From positions 1 through 7,880 of the forward strand of contig JAFUKV010000036.1 of the NCBI GenBank assembly GCA_017467745.1: a stretch of DNA of 7,880 nucleotides, given 5' to 3'. Origin of the DNA: Bacteroidaceae bacterium. Its GTDB lineage: Bacteria > Bacteroidota > Bacteroidia > Bacteroidales > CHK158-818. Position numbers and translations under genes: made by a program. This document shows positions 1-6,021 of the stretch, in pieces (position 1 is the first letter of the stretch; the number at the start of each line of letters is the position of its first letter). A model generated the notes under the pieces. That model was not told the origin of the DNA and searched no databases. It was given only the letters and a program-made list of their open reading frames with translations.

Positions 1-246
1 AATAGAGATACGAGACGCAGCGCCGACGCCAACTAACGTACCTATCGCGGTAATCATCGTCATCAACGGCAGAGTCAAGGCCAATCCGGAAATGGCCAGA
101 GGCCCAACTCCCTGCCCGATAAATATACGGTCTATTATATTATAAAGCGCTACCGCTACCATACTTATGATAGACGGAATAGAATATGACCACAACAATT
201 TTCCGATACTCTCCGTACCGAGTTTCTTGCTTTTTTCTGTATCCAT
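1..246 (-). CDS. MATE-family efflux transporter, N-terminal part (runs off the left edge)
   Basis: The minus-strand frame opens with ATG at 246-244 and stays open for 82 codons to the window edge, so only the N-terminus is present. It reads MDTEKSKKLGTESIGKLLW, followed by a hydrophobic helix (about residues 17-38), then LYNIIDRIFIGQGVG, then a second long hydrophobic stretch (about 50-76). The LGTESIGKLL start and the YNIIDRIFIGQG loop after helix 1 are typical of bacterial MATE (multi antimicrobial extrusion) proteins of the MepA/DinF-like type. These are 12-helix inner-membrane antiporters that export drugs or metabolites using Na+ or H+ gradients. The start lies 15 nt after the GH43 stop codon on the same strand, with no Shine-Dalgarno sequence but an A/T-rich leader, so cotranscription with GH43 is likely. 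Substrate cannot be inferred. Family assignment is fairly sure; full length and integrity are unknown. Confidence 0.85.
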   Translation of the reverse strand, partial: MDTEKSKKLGTESIGKLLWSYSIPSIISMVAVALYNIIDRIFIGQGVGPLAISGLALTLPLMTMITAIGTLVGVGAASRISI

Positions 247-261
247 AAAACCGTTTTAGCG

Positions 262-1272
262 TTATTTTCCAAAATAAGGCGCCTCTGACACCGCAGAAGG
301 AGAATTGTTTTCCACATAAGGCCAACCTTTTTCCCATCTGACACGGTCTAACATCAATTTACGGCCGCCGGGACGTTTTAAATCCACCGCATGATAAAAT
401 ATCCAATCATCGCCTTTTTTATCTGTAACTATTTCAGAATTATGCCCTGTTCCCACAAAAGAATCATTTTTATGGATTACTATTTCATGATGATTTTCCA
501 TCATCGGATGTCCTTGCTTATCTACATACGGACCAAATAAATTTTTGGAACGTCCCACTACCGTTGTATAAGTGCTCTTTTTCCCCTCGCAACAAGATCC
601 GATTGAAGCGAACAAATAATAATATCCCTTGCGTTTATGTATATAAGTACCCTCATAAGCTGTGCCGGCCACTTGAACTTTCTTCGCTTCGGGCTTTAAC
701 GACAAACCGTCTTCTGACAGTTCTATCCCGTATATTCCCCTAAAACTTCCCCAAAAAAGGTATTTTTTCCCACCGTCTTCTATATAAAACGGGTCGATAG
801 AATTTTGTACGCCTATTTCATTACTTCTGAACAATTTACCCCGATCTGTAAACGGGCCGTAAGGATTTTCCGCTGTTGCAACACCGACACCGCACGTCCA
901 TTCGCCGCCCCAAACCGACATGGAATAATACATAACATACTGTCCGTTTATATAATTTATATCCGGAGCCCATAGGCCTCCGCGAGGTTCAAAATTAGGA
1001 CGAGTATCTCGGGTGAACGCTGTTCCTACAAGCGTCCAGTTTACCAAGTCGGGAGAGTGCATAATAGGCATATTGCGCACATCTTCGGTAGCGTACAGAT
1101 AAAAAGTTCCGTCTTCCGCCTGTATAACAGTTGGGTCTGGCAAACTATACCGAGAAACCGGATTACAATACTTTGCCTTTTCTTTCTGGCGAGCTTCTGC
1201 ATTACCGCTTAACAGCAGCAACGACAATAACACCAATTTCACAATCGGACAAGGATAATTTTTGAATAGCAT
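262..1272 (-). CDS. Secreted glycoside hydrolase family 43 protein, arabinanase-like
   Basis: This 336-residue protein begins with a signal peptide: a basic start, a hydrophobic run LVLLSLLLLSG and a likely cleavage after AEA (about residue 27). There is no lipobox, so it is probably periplasmic or released. The rest is one five-bladed beta-propeller of normal GH43 length. All three expected acidic catalytic residues are visible: Asp46 in LPDPTVI (general base), Asp160 in NSIDPFYI (pKa modulator) and Glu207 in AYEGTYI (general acid). WAPDI at 101-105 and the GHNS histidine (His277) are also typical. The segment around Cys227-Cys228 (GSCCEG, then STY and VGRS) resembles the FDYCCRG...STY...VGRS signature of arabinan endo-1,5-alpha-L-arabinanases, so an arabinan-type substrate is my best inference; xylosidase or arabinofuranosidase activity remains possible. 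It sits between phoU and a MATE gene, with no SusC/SusD pair in the window. Confidence 0.9.
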   Translation of the reverse strand: MLFKNYPCPIVKLVLLSLLLLSGNAEARQKEKAKYCNPVSRYSLPDPTVIQAEDGTFYLYATEDVRNMPIMHSPDLVNWTLVGTAFTRDTRPNFEPRGGLWAPDINYINGQYVMYYSMSVWGGEWTCGVGVATAENPYGPFTDRGKLFRSNEIGVQNSIDPFYIEDGGKKYLFWGSFRGIYGIELSEDGLSLKPEAKKVQVAGTAYEGTYIHKRKGYYYLFASIGSCCEGKKSTYTTVVGRSKNLFGPYVDKQGHPMMENHHEIVIHKNDSFVGTGHNSEIVTDKKGDDWIFYHAVDLKRPGGRKLMLDRVRWEKGWPYVENNSPSAVSEAPYFGK

Positions 1273-1273
1273 A

Positions 1274-1289
1274 TCTTCTTTTTAGAAGA
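1274..1289 (-). promoter_or_regulatory. Short hairpin over the ribosome-binding region of the GH43 gene
   Basis: On the coding strand TCTTCT and AGAAGA form a 6-bp stem with a 4-nt loop, ending one base before the GH43 ATG. The purine-rich AAGAAGA that could bind ribosomes lies in the downstream arm, so folding would hide it. It is short and A/T-rich, so stability would be modest, and regulation is only a possibility. Confidence 0.3.
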
Positions 1290-1297
1290 CAAAAGTA
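1290..1297 (-). promoter_or_regulatory. Candidate Bacteroidetes -7 promoter box for the GH43 gene
   Basis: The minus strand reads TACTTTTG, an exact match to the Bacteroidetes -7 consensus TAnnTTTG, 17 nt upstream of the GH43 ATG. I see no convincing -33 TTTG at 19-21 nt further upstream. Initiation a few bases past the box would give a leader of only about 10 nt. This suggests GH43-MATE is transcribed separately from phoU, but the assignment rests on one element. Confidence 0.35.
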
Positions 1298-1410
1298 GTT
1301 ATTTTTTCGTCTTGCACACCTCTCTTTTTAACATGTAGACATTAATAAACAGATTATAACAATGAATATCGAGTCTCTACCACATAGATATAGATAATAA
1401 ATGTTCTTTT

Positions 1411-2094
1411 CTATTTCTCGGTTTTATCATTCTGCATTCCGCCGTGTTTCAAAACTTTGGCATCCAAATAAAAAACTATCTCTTCTGCCATGTTATTACA
1501 ATGGTCGCCGATACGCTCCATTTTTCGGATGATACTTATCAAATTAAGGCATTCGGCTGCACGGTCCGGATATTGTTGTAAATAATCGGCTACAATACCC
1601 GTAGCACCATGATTCAATTCATCTACCAGACTATCTTTATCAAAAATATTCACTGCCAATTGCGATTTTTCTTTTTCTAATGCCTCTTTTCCTTCCTGCA
1701 ACATCTCTTTAACAACGCCAAGCATTGTCCGAATACGGGTTTTGTCAAACAATTCGGCATCTATGCCAATGCTGGGATATTGCAATACAAATTGCGCTAT
1801 ACCTTCACAGAAATCGGCAATACGCTCTAAATTAGTATTGATTTTCAAAACTGCCAATACAAAACGTAAATCAACGGAGACCGGTGCATAAAGAGCAATA
1901 ATATCCTCACAATCACTATCTATTTTCAGTTCAAAGGCATTTACCCGTTTTTCTCTACAAACCACCTCTTTGGCCAAATCTCTGTCGAGCGACAAAAGAG
2001 ACTCTCCCGCCCTATTCAATTGAGAATACACCAACTCCCACATTTCCAATATCTCGCGTTTCAAACCTTCGAGTTCATTTTCTATATATTTCAT
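1411..2094 (-). CDS. phoU: PhoU-family phosphate signalling protein
   Basis: The 227-residue product has the usual PhoU length and two tandem three-helix repeats. Each carries the family's acidic metal-binding signature: repeat one has VDLRFVLAVLKINTNLERIADF (DLR at 75-77, Glu90 and Asp94 of ExxxD), and repeat two has IRKMERIGDHCNNMAEEI (Glu193 and Asp197 of ExxxD). PhoU is a cytoplasmic, membrane-associated negative regulator that links the PstSCAB phosphate transporter to its sensor kinase and also restrains phosphate uptake. The ATG at 2094 has a GGAG Shine-Dalgarno sequence 4 nt upstream (2099-2102), one of the few clear ones here. No pst or phoBR gene lies in the window: the upstream neighbour is divergent and the downstream gene is a GH43 enzyme after a 138-nt gap. 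The short hydrophilic tail after residue 213 is poorly conserved in the family. Confidence 0.93.
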   Translation of the reverse strand: MKYIENELEGLKREILEMWELVYSQLNRAGESLLSLDRDLAKEVVCREKRVNAFELKIDSDCEDIIALYAPVSVDLRFVLAVLKINTNLERIADFCEGIAQFVLQYPSIGIDAELFDKTRIRTMLGVVKEMLQEGKEALEKEKSQLAVNIFDKDSLVDELNHGATGIVADYLQQYPDRAAECLNLISIIRKMERIGDHCNNMAEEIVFYLDAKVLKHGGMQNDKTEK

Positions 2095-2272
2095 TATTCT
2101 CCATTATTTTTTATTTGTAAATTCTCCTTGCAAAGGAACCAACAATCACCCGAAACAGAAAAAAAAACGAATTACATTTTTATTACATTACATCGACGCA
2201 GACAAAAAACAGGATGTTTTTTCGCCGTTACCAATAAAATAGCTTATCTTCGCTACTCATAAAGATAGATAA
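2095..2272. promoter_or_regulatory. Divergent intergenic promoter region between phoU and the GSCFA gene
   Basis: These 178 nt separate genes transcribed in opposite directions, so both start signals should lie here. The segment is A/T-rich, with an A-run near 2159-2167. A good candidate promoter is present for the plus strand (listed separately). For phoU I see only TTCCTTTG on the minus strand near 2132-2139, one base off TAnnTTTG and without a clear -33 partner. I found no recognisable operator or Pho-box-like direct repeat. Confidence 0.55.
2221..2252 (+). promoter_or_regulatory. Candidate promoter for the GSCFA-murF-alr operon
   Basis: TTCG at 2221-2224 and TATCTTCG at 2245-2252 are each one base from the Bacteroidetes consensus elements TTTG (-33) and TAnnTTTG (-7), and the 20-nt spacer is in the normal range. 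Transcription would begin near 2258-2260, giving a leader of about 14 nt before the ATG at 2273. No Shine-Dalgarno sequence is visible in that leader. Confidence 0.5.
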
Positions 2273-3271
2273 ATGGATTTCAGAACACCTGTAAAGATAG
2301 CCAAAAGCCGCTTTGCATTGAACCATAAACAACTGATTCTTTCAATGGGTTCATGTTTCAGCGAAAATATAGGAGGGAAATTGTCCGAGTTAAAATTCCG
2401 AATAGATATAAATCCGTTCGGAGTTCTTTACAATCCCTGTTCCATAGCATCGTCTCTGCGAATATTAGCCGACAAACGAACATTCTCTGAAAACGACCTG
2501 TTTTCTCATAACGGAATAATGCACAGTTACACTCACCATTCTCGATTTTCTCATCCTGATTCAAGAATCTGTCTGAAACAAATAAACGAACGAATTATCT
2601 CCTCATCGGCGAATTTGGCGAATCTGGACTGTTTGATGGTTACATTCGGAACCGCTTATGTTTACCGACTGAAAGAAACAGGTGCAGTTGTCGCAAATTG
2701 CCATAAAATGCCGGAAAGTCTTTTCACCCGAGAGCGTCTTTCGATAGATAATATCGTAAAAGAATGGCGTAATTTAATAGACATTCTGCGCAAACAAAAT
2801 CCAAATCTAAACATTCTTTTTACCGTCAGTCCCATCAGACATCTGCGAGATGGAGCACAAGGAAACCAATTAAGTAAAGCCACTCTGCTACTGGCAATAG
2901 AACAATTAACCCAAACTATCCCGAATACATTTTATTTTCCGGCATACGAAATTGTAATAGACGAATTACGGGATTATCGGTTTTACGCAGCCGATATGAC
3001 CCATCCTTCCGACACGGCCGTGCAATATTTATGGGAGCGTTTTAGTGAAACCTATTTCACAAAAGAAACGCAAACATTGGTAAATATTTGGAATAAATTG
3101 AGATTATCCCTCATGCACAGGCCTTTTTCAGCAGAATCATCTGCATATAAAGATTTTGTAATGCAAAACTTATTTAAACTCGAAGAAATCAGAAAAAAAT
3201 ATCCTTACTTTGACATAACAAACGAAATAGAGCAAATACAAACACAACTAACAGCAATTAATTCTATATGA
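2273..3271 (+). CDS. GSCFA-domain protein, putative SGNH-type hydrolase
   Basis: This 332-residue protein has no signal peptide or membrane helix and matches the GSCFA family, named for its N-terminal motif. Here the motif reads MGSCFSENIGG, with the presumed nucleophile Ser27. Other conserved blocks are INPFGVLYNP (46-55), TFGTAYVY (124-131), NCHK (142-145), TVSPIRH (184-190) and AADMTHPS (239-246). The last supplies a DxxH pair (Asp241, His244) like the catalytic Asp-His of SGNH esterases, to which I recall GSCFA being related. Substrate and reaction are unknown for the family. The stop codon overlaps the murF-alr start in an ATGA, so the two are probably translated as a coupled unit. That context hints at an acyl or ester reaction related to cell-wall or envelope precursors, but this is inference. 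The C-terminal 70 residues are charged and probably helical. Confidence 0.88.
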   Translation: MDFRTPVKIAKSRFALNHKQLILSMGSCFSENIGGKLSELKFRIDINPFGVLYNPCSIASSLRILADKRTFSENDLFSHNGIMHSYTHHSRFSHPDSRICLKQINERIISSSANLANLDCLMVTFGTAYVYRLKETGAVVANCHKMPESLFTRERLSIDNIVKEWRNLIDILRKQNPNLNILFTVSPIRHLRDGAQGNQLSKATLLLAIEQLTQTIPNTFYFPAYEIVIDELRDYRFYAADMTHPSDTAVQYLWERFSETYFTKETQTLVNIWNKLRLSLMHRPFSAESSAYKDFVMQNLFKLEEIRKKYPYFDITNEIEQIQTQLTAINSI

Positions 3272-5736
3272 ACTATTCTATACATGAAATCGCCCATGTA
3301 ATAAAAGCAGAATATCAAAACCTTACAGATTGTAACATCTCGGTATTGCTAACAGACAGCCGGTCGCTGACATTTCCGGAAGAAAGTCTGTTTTTTGCAT
3401 TGGTTACTCAACGAAACGACGGTCATCGCTATATATACGGGCTATACAAACAAGGAGTACGCAACTTTGTTGTCAGCCACACATCTCCCGATATTCAAAA
3501 ACTTCCCGACATCAATCTGTTGTTCGTGCCTAACACGTTACAAGCCTTACAACAATTAGCTGCATGGCATCGTAAACAATTCGAAGTACCCGTTATCGGT
3601 ATTTCGGGCAGTAATGGCAAAACCATTGTAAAAGAGTGGCTATACCAACTTTTACAAACAGACTATAATGTAGTGCGTTCGCCACGTAGTTATAACTCGC
3701 AAATAGGTGTTCCGCTATCCGTGTGGCAAATGAATGGCAGTACCGGATTGGCTATTTTCGAAGCCGGAATCTCAGAAGTTGGCGAAATGGATAAAATTGC
3801 CGCAGTAATACGTCCTAAAATAGGCATACTGACCAATTTAGGCGATGCGCATCAGGGAGGTTTCCATTCGCTACAAGAAAAATGTATGGAAAAGTTGGGG
3901 CTTTTCAACGGAGCGGATATTATAATATACAATGGCGACAATTTGTTGATTTCCGACTGCATAGAAAAAATGTGCCTTACTTCCAGAGAAATAGCATGGT
4001 CGAAAACCGACAGAGAAAGCCCTCTGTACATATCCAAAATAGAAAAACATGAAACATACACCGAAATAGAATATTCTTATCTACGGTATATCAACCGATT
4101 TAAGATTCCGTTTATCGAAGACGCTTCTGTTGAAAATGCCATTCATTGCCTCGCCGTCCTATTATATATGGGTATAACACCCGAAATCATAACCGAGCGG
4201 ATGGCAAAATTAGAACCGGTTGCCATGAGAATGGAAGTAAAAGAGGGACGTAACGACTGCTTGATTATAAACGACACTTACAATTCAGATATAAATTCAT
4301 TAGACATAGCTCTCGATTTTTTAGTACGTCGTTCGGCAGGCTCTAACATGCGCAAAACCCTGATATTATCGGATATTCTGCAAACCGGCATGCTCAGTTC
4401 CACACTCTACCGCAAAGTGGCCGACGTATTGCAACGAAAAGGAATAGACCGCTTGATAGGCATTGGTATCAATATCTCGGAAAACGCCAAGATATTTACC
4501 GACATAGAAAAAGAGTTTTTCCCAAATACGACCTCTTTTCTAATGTCGGAAAGTATTGAAAACTTCAAACATGAAATCGTACTGATAAAAGGCTCGCGAG
4601 AATTTCACTTTGAACGCATATCGGAAGAATTAGAGTTGAAACAGCACGAAACCATTCTTGAAGTCAATCTCGATGCTGTGGTAAACAATTATAACTTTTA
4701 CCGCCAACGCCTCAACAGCGGCACAAAAATGATTTGCATGGTCAAGGCTTTCGGTTACGGAGCAGGATCGTACGAAGTGGCGAAAACATTGCAAGAACAC
4801 GGTTGTGAATATGTGGCCGTAGCCGTAGCAGACGAAGGTGCAGAATTGAGAAAAGCCGGCATTACGTTACCCATTATCGTCATGAACCCGGAAATGAGTA
4901 GTTTCCGGACGCTTTTCAGTTACTCGTTAGAACCTGAAATATACAGTTTTAAACTACTAAACGCATTTATTCGCGAGGCCGAACGATTAGGCGTTACCCG
5001 TTATCCCATACATATCAAGATAGATTCGGGTATGCACAGGTTAGGATTTATCAAAGAAGACATTCCCGAACTTGTCTCTATTTTAAAATCGCAGCCGTCT
5101 GTTATTCCGCGTTCGGTATTTTCTCATTTGGCAGGAAGCGATAACCCCCACTTCGACAATTTCACCAAACAACAAATAGCCGTATTTACCGAATGCGCCG
5201 ACGCTCTTCAAGAGGCTTCGAACCAACGAGTATTACGCCATATACTAAATACAGCAGGTATATACCGTTTCCCCGAAGCGCAAATGGATATTGTTCGCTT
5301 AGGCATAGGGCTATACGGAGTTCCTTGCGCAGGAGAAGACGGACTTCGTAACGTCAGCACGCTAAAAACAACTATTCTACAAATTAAAAAATTGGAGGCA
5401 GGCGAAACGGTTGGATATAGCCGCAAAGGCGTTTTAACGCGTGATTCTCGCATCGCAGCCATCCCCATCGGTTATGCCGATGGCTTAGACCGCCATTTGG
5501 GTAACGGAGTCGGGCATGTTATTGTCAAAGGGAAAAAGGCTCCTATTATCGGAAATATTTGTATGGACGTTTGTATGATAGATGTAACAGACATCAATTG
5601 CAAAGAAGGCGATAAGGTAGAAATTTTTGGTGACGAACAACCGGTTACAAACCTATCTGACCTTTTAGGGACTATTCCGTATGAGATTCTGGCATCTATA
5701 TCATCTCGGGTAAAACGAGTATATTTCAGAGAATAA
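3268..5736 (+). CDS. murF-alr: Bifunctional MurF / alanine racemase fusion
   Basis: This 822-residue cytoplasmic protein joins two enzymes of peptidoglycan precursor synthesis. Residues 1 to about 455 are MurF, which adds D-Ala-D-Ala to UDP-MurNAc-tripeptide using ATP. They show the P-loop GISGSNGKT (Lys118), SYNSQIGVPLSVW (141-153), the mid-domain ILTNLGDAHQGGF (187-199) and NDTYNS (335-340). Residues about 460-822 are a fold-type III alanine racemase, which makes the D-Ala. It has the PLP lysine Lys493 in MVKAFGYG, HIKIDSGMHRLGF (582-594), the pyridine-nitrogen arginine Arg677 in MDIVRLGIGLYG, the catalytic tyrosine Tyr717 in VGYSRKG, and NICMDVCMIDVT (763-774). MVKAFGYG replaces the common MVKADAYG, as is usual in Bacteroidetes. 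Both halves have normal length (about 450 and 360) and no obvious missing catalytic residue, so both should be active. The ATG overlaps the GSCFA stop by 4 nt and has no Shine-Dalgarno sequence, which fits translational coupling. Confidence 0.96.
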   Translation: MNYSIHEIAHVIKAEYQNLTDCNISVLLTDSRSLTFPEESLFFALVTQRNDGHRYIYGLYKQGVRNFVVSHTSPDIQKLPDINLLFVPNTLQALQQLAAWHRKQFEVPVIGISGSNGKTIVKEWLYQLLQTDYNVVRSPRSYNSQIGVPLSVWQMNGSTGLAIFEAGISEVGEMDKIAAVIRPKIGILTNLGDAHQGGFHSLQEKCMEKLGLFNGADIIIYNGDNLLISDCIEKMCLTSREIAWSKTDRESPLYISKIEKHETYTEIEYSYLRYINRFKIPFIEDASVENAIHCLAVLLYMGITPEIITERMAKLEPVAMRMEVKEGRNDCLIINDTYNSDINSLDIALDFLVRRSAGSNMRKTLILSDILQTGMLSSTLYRKVADVLQRKGIDRLIGIGINISENAKIFTDIEKEFFPNTTSFLMSESIENFKHEIVLIKGSREFHFERISEELELKQHETILEVNLDAVVNNYNFYRQRLNSGTKMICMVKAFGYGAGSYEVAKTLQEHGCEYVAVAVADEGAELRKAGITLPIIVMNPEMSSFRTLFSYSLEPEIYSFKLLNAFIREAERLGVTRYPIHIKIDSGMHRLGFIKEDIPELVSILKSQPSVIPRSVFSHLAGSDNPHFDNFTKQQIAVFTECADALQEASNQRVLRHILNTAGIYRFPEAQMDIVRLGIGLYGVPCAGEDGLRNVSTLKTTILQIKKLEAGETVGYSRKGVLTRDSRIAAIPIGYADGLDRHLGNGVGHVIVKGKKAPIIGNICMDVCMIDVTDINCKEGDKVEIFGDEQPVTNLSDLLGTIPYEILASISSRVKRVYFRE

Positions 5737-5761
5737 AACAGAAACATGAAAATAATTGCCG

Positions 5762-5798
5762 TACATCCCTGAAATGTGTGTAATAAAGGATGTATTTC
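5762..5798 (+). terminator. Possible weak terminator after murF-alr
   Basis: TACATCC (5762-5768) and GGATGTA (5788-5794) form a perfect 7-bp stem around a 19-nt loop, 25 nt after the murF-alr stop. The downstream arm runs into TTTCTCTT, a broken T-tract. The long loop and imperfect tract make this only a moderate candidate. Confidence 0.35.
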
Positions 5799-5800
5799 TC

Positions 5801-5832
5801 TTGCGATTAGTCTCTTTACGGGCTAATCGCAA
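5801..5832. repeat. Perfect 10-bp inverted repeat (hairpin) in the convergent gap
   Basis: TTGCGATTAG at 5801-5810 is exactly mirrored by CTAATCGCAA at 5823-5832. Two G-T wobbles and one C-G pair can extend the stem to 13 pairs with a 6-nt loop (CTTTAC, 5814-5819). It is the strongest hairpin I see in the window. No T-run follows on either strand, so it is not a textbook intrinsic terminator, but its position between converging genes fits a bidirectional transcript end or 3' stabilising stem. Confidence 0.55.
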
Positions 5833-5890
5833 TGTTCGGCAAAGCCAATACCTACGAAACAACCCCTCTTCAACAGCCCTTTATACCATC

Positions 5891-5938
5891 AAAAAACATA
5901 ATGCAATCTGACAAAGACACAAACTCTTTTTCCAGATT
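5891..5938 (-). terminator. Possible terminator for the lipoprotein gene
   Basis: Read on the minus strand, AATCTG (5938-5933) and CAGATT (5910-5905) pair. Inside them AAAGA and TCTTT (5929-5925 with 5917-5913) pair across a small internal loop. Eight nucleotides after the stem there is a run of six T (5896-5891). The interrupted stem and delayed T-run make this a weak candidate, located about 85-130 nt after the gene's stop codon. Confidence 0.28.
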
Positions 5939-6021
5939 ACAACCGATATATTATTTATAATTCATCATCCCCCATATTTACGGCAAATTTCCATAACCGA
6001 TTCATAACCCGGAATTTATTT

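Larger units (their letters stand above)
5737..6021. other. Gene-free convergent intergenic region with three inverted repeats
   Basis: These 285 nt lie between the 3' ends of murF-alr and the minus-strand lipoprotein gene. I see no credible gene and no tRNA-like fold or promoter box. Three inverted repeats, listed separately, could act in transcription termination. A nine-codon frame at 5746-5772 (MKIIAVHP then TGA) is too short to call a gene. The right part (about 5850-6000) is A/T-rich and otherwise featureless. Confidence 0.6.

Noticed and set aside
2020..2262. Plus-strand open frame of 80 codons covering the phoU start and the divergent gap
   Set aside because: It overlaps the 5' end of a clear phoU gene on the other strand, has low-complexity composition and matches nothing; it is a shadow of phoU plus A/T-rich intergenic sequence.
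5208..5747. Two minus-strand open frames of 86 and 91 codons inside the racemase half of murF-alr
   Set aside because: They lie opposite a region with conserved alanine racemase motifs and have no recognisable features of their own; they are antisense shadows.
5737..6021. Possible small RNA or tRNA in the convergent gap
   Set aside because: No cloverleaf, no T-arm GTTC-type box in the right context and no promoter box were found; the hairpins are better explained as transcript-end structures.
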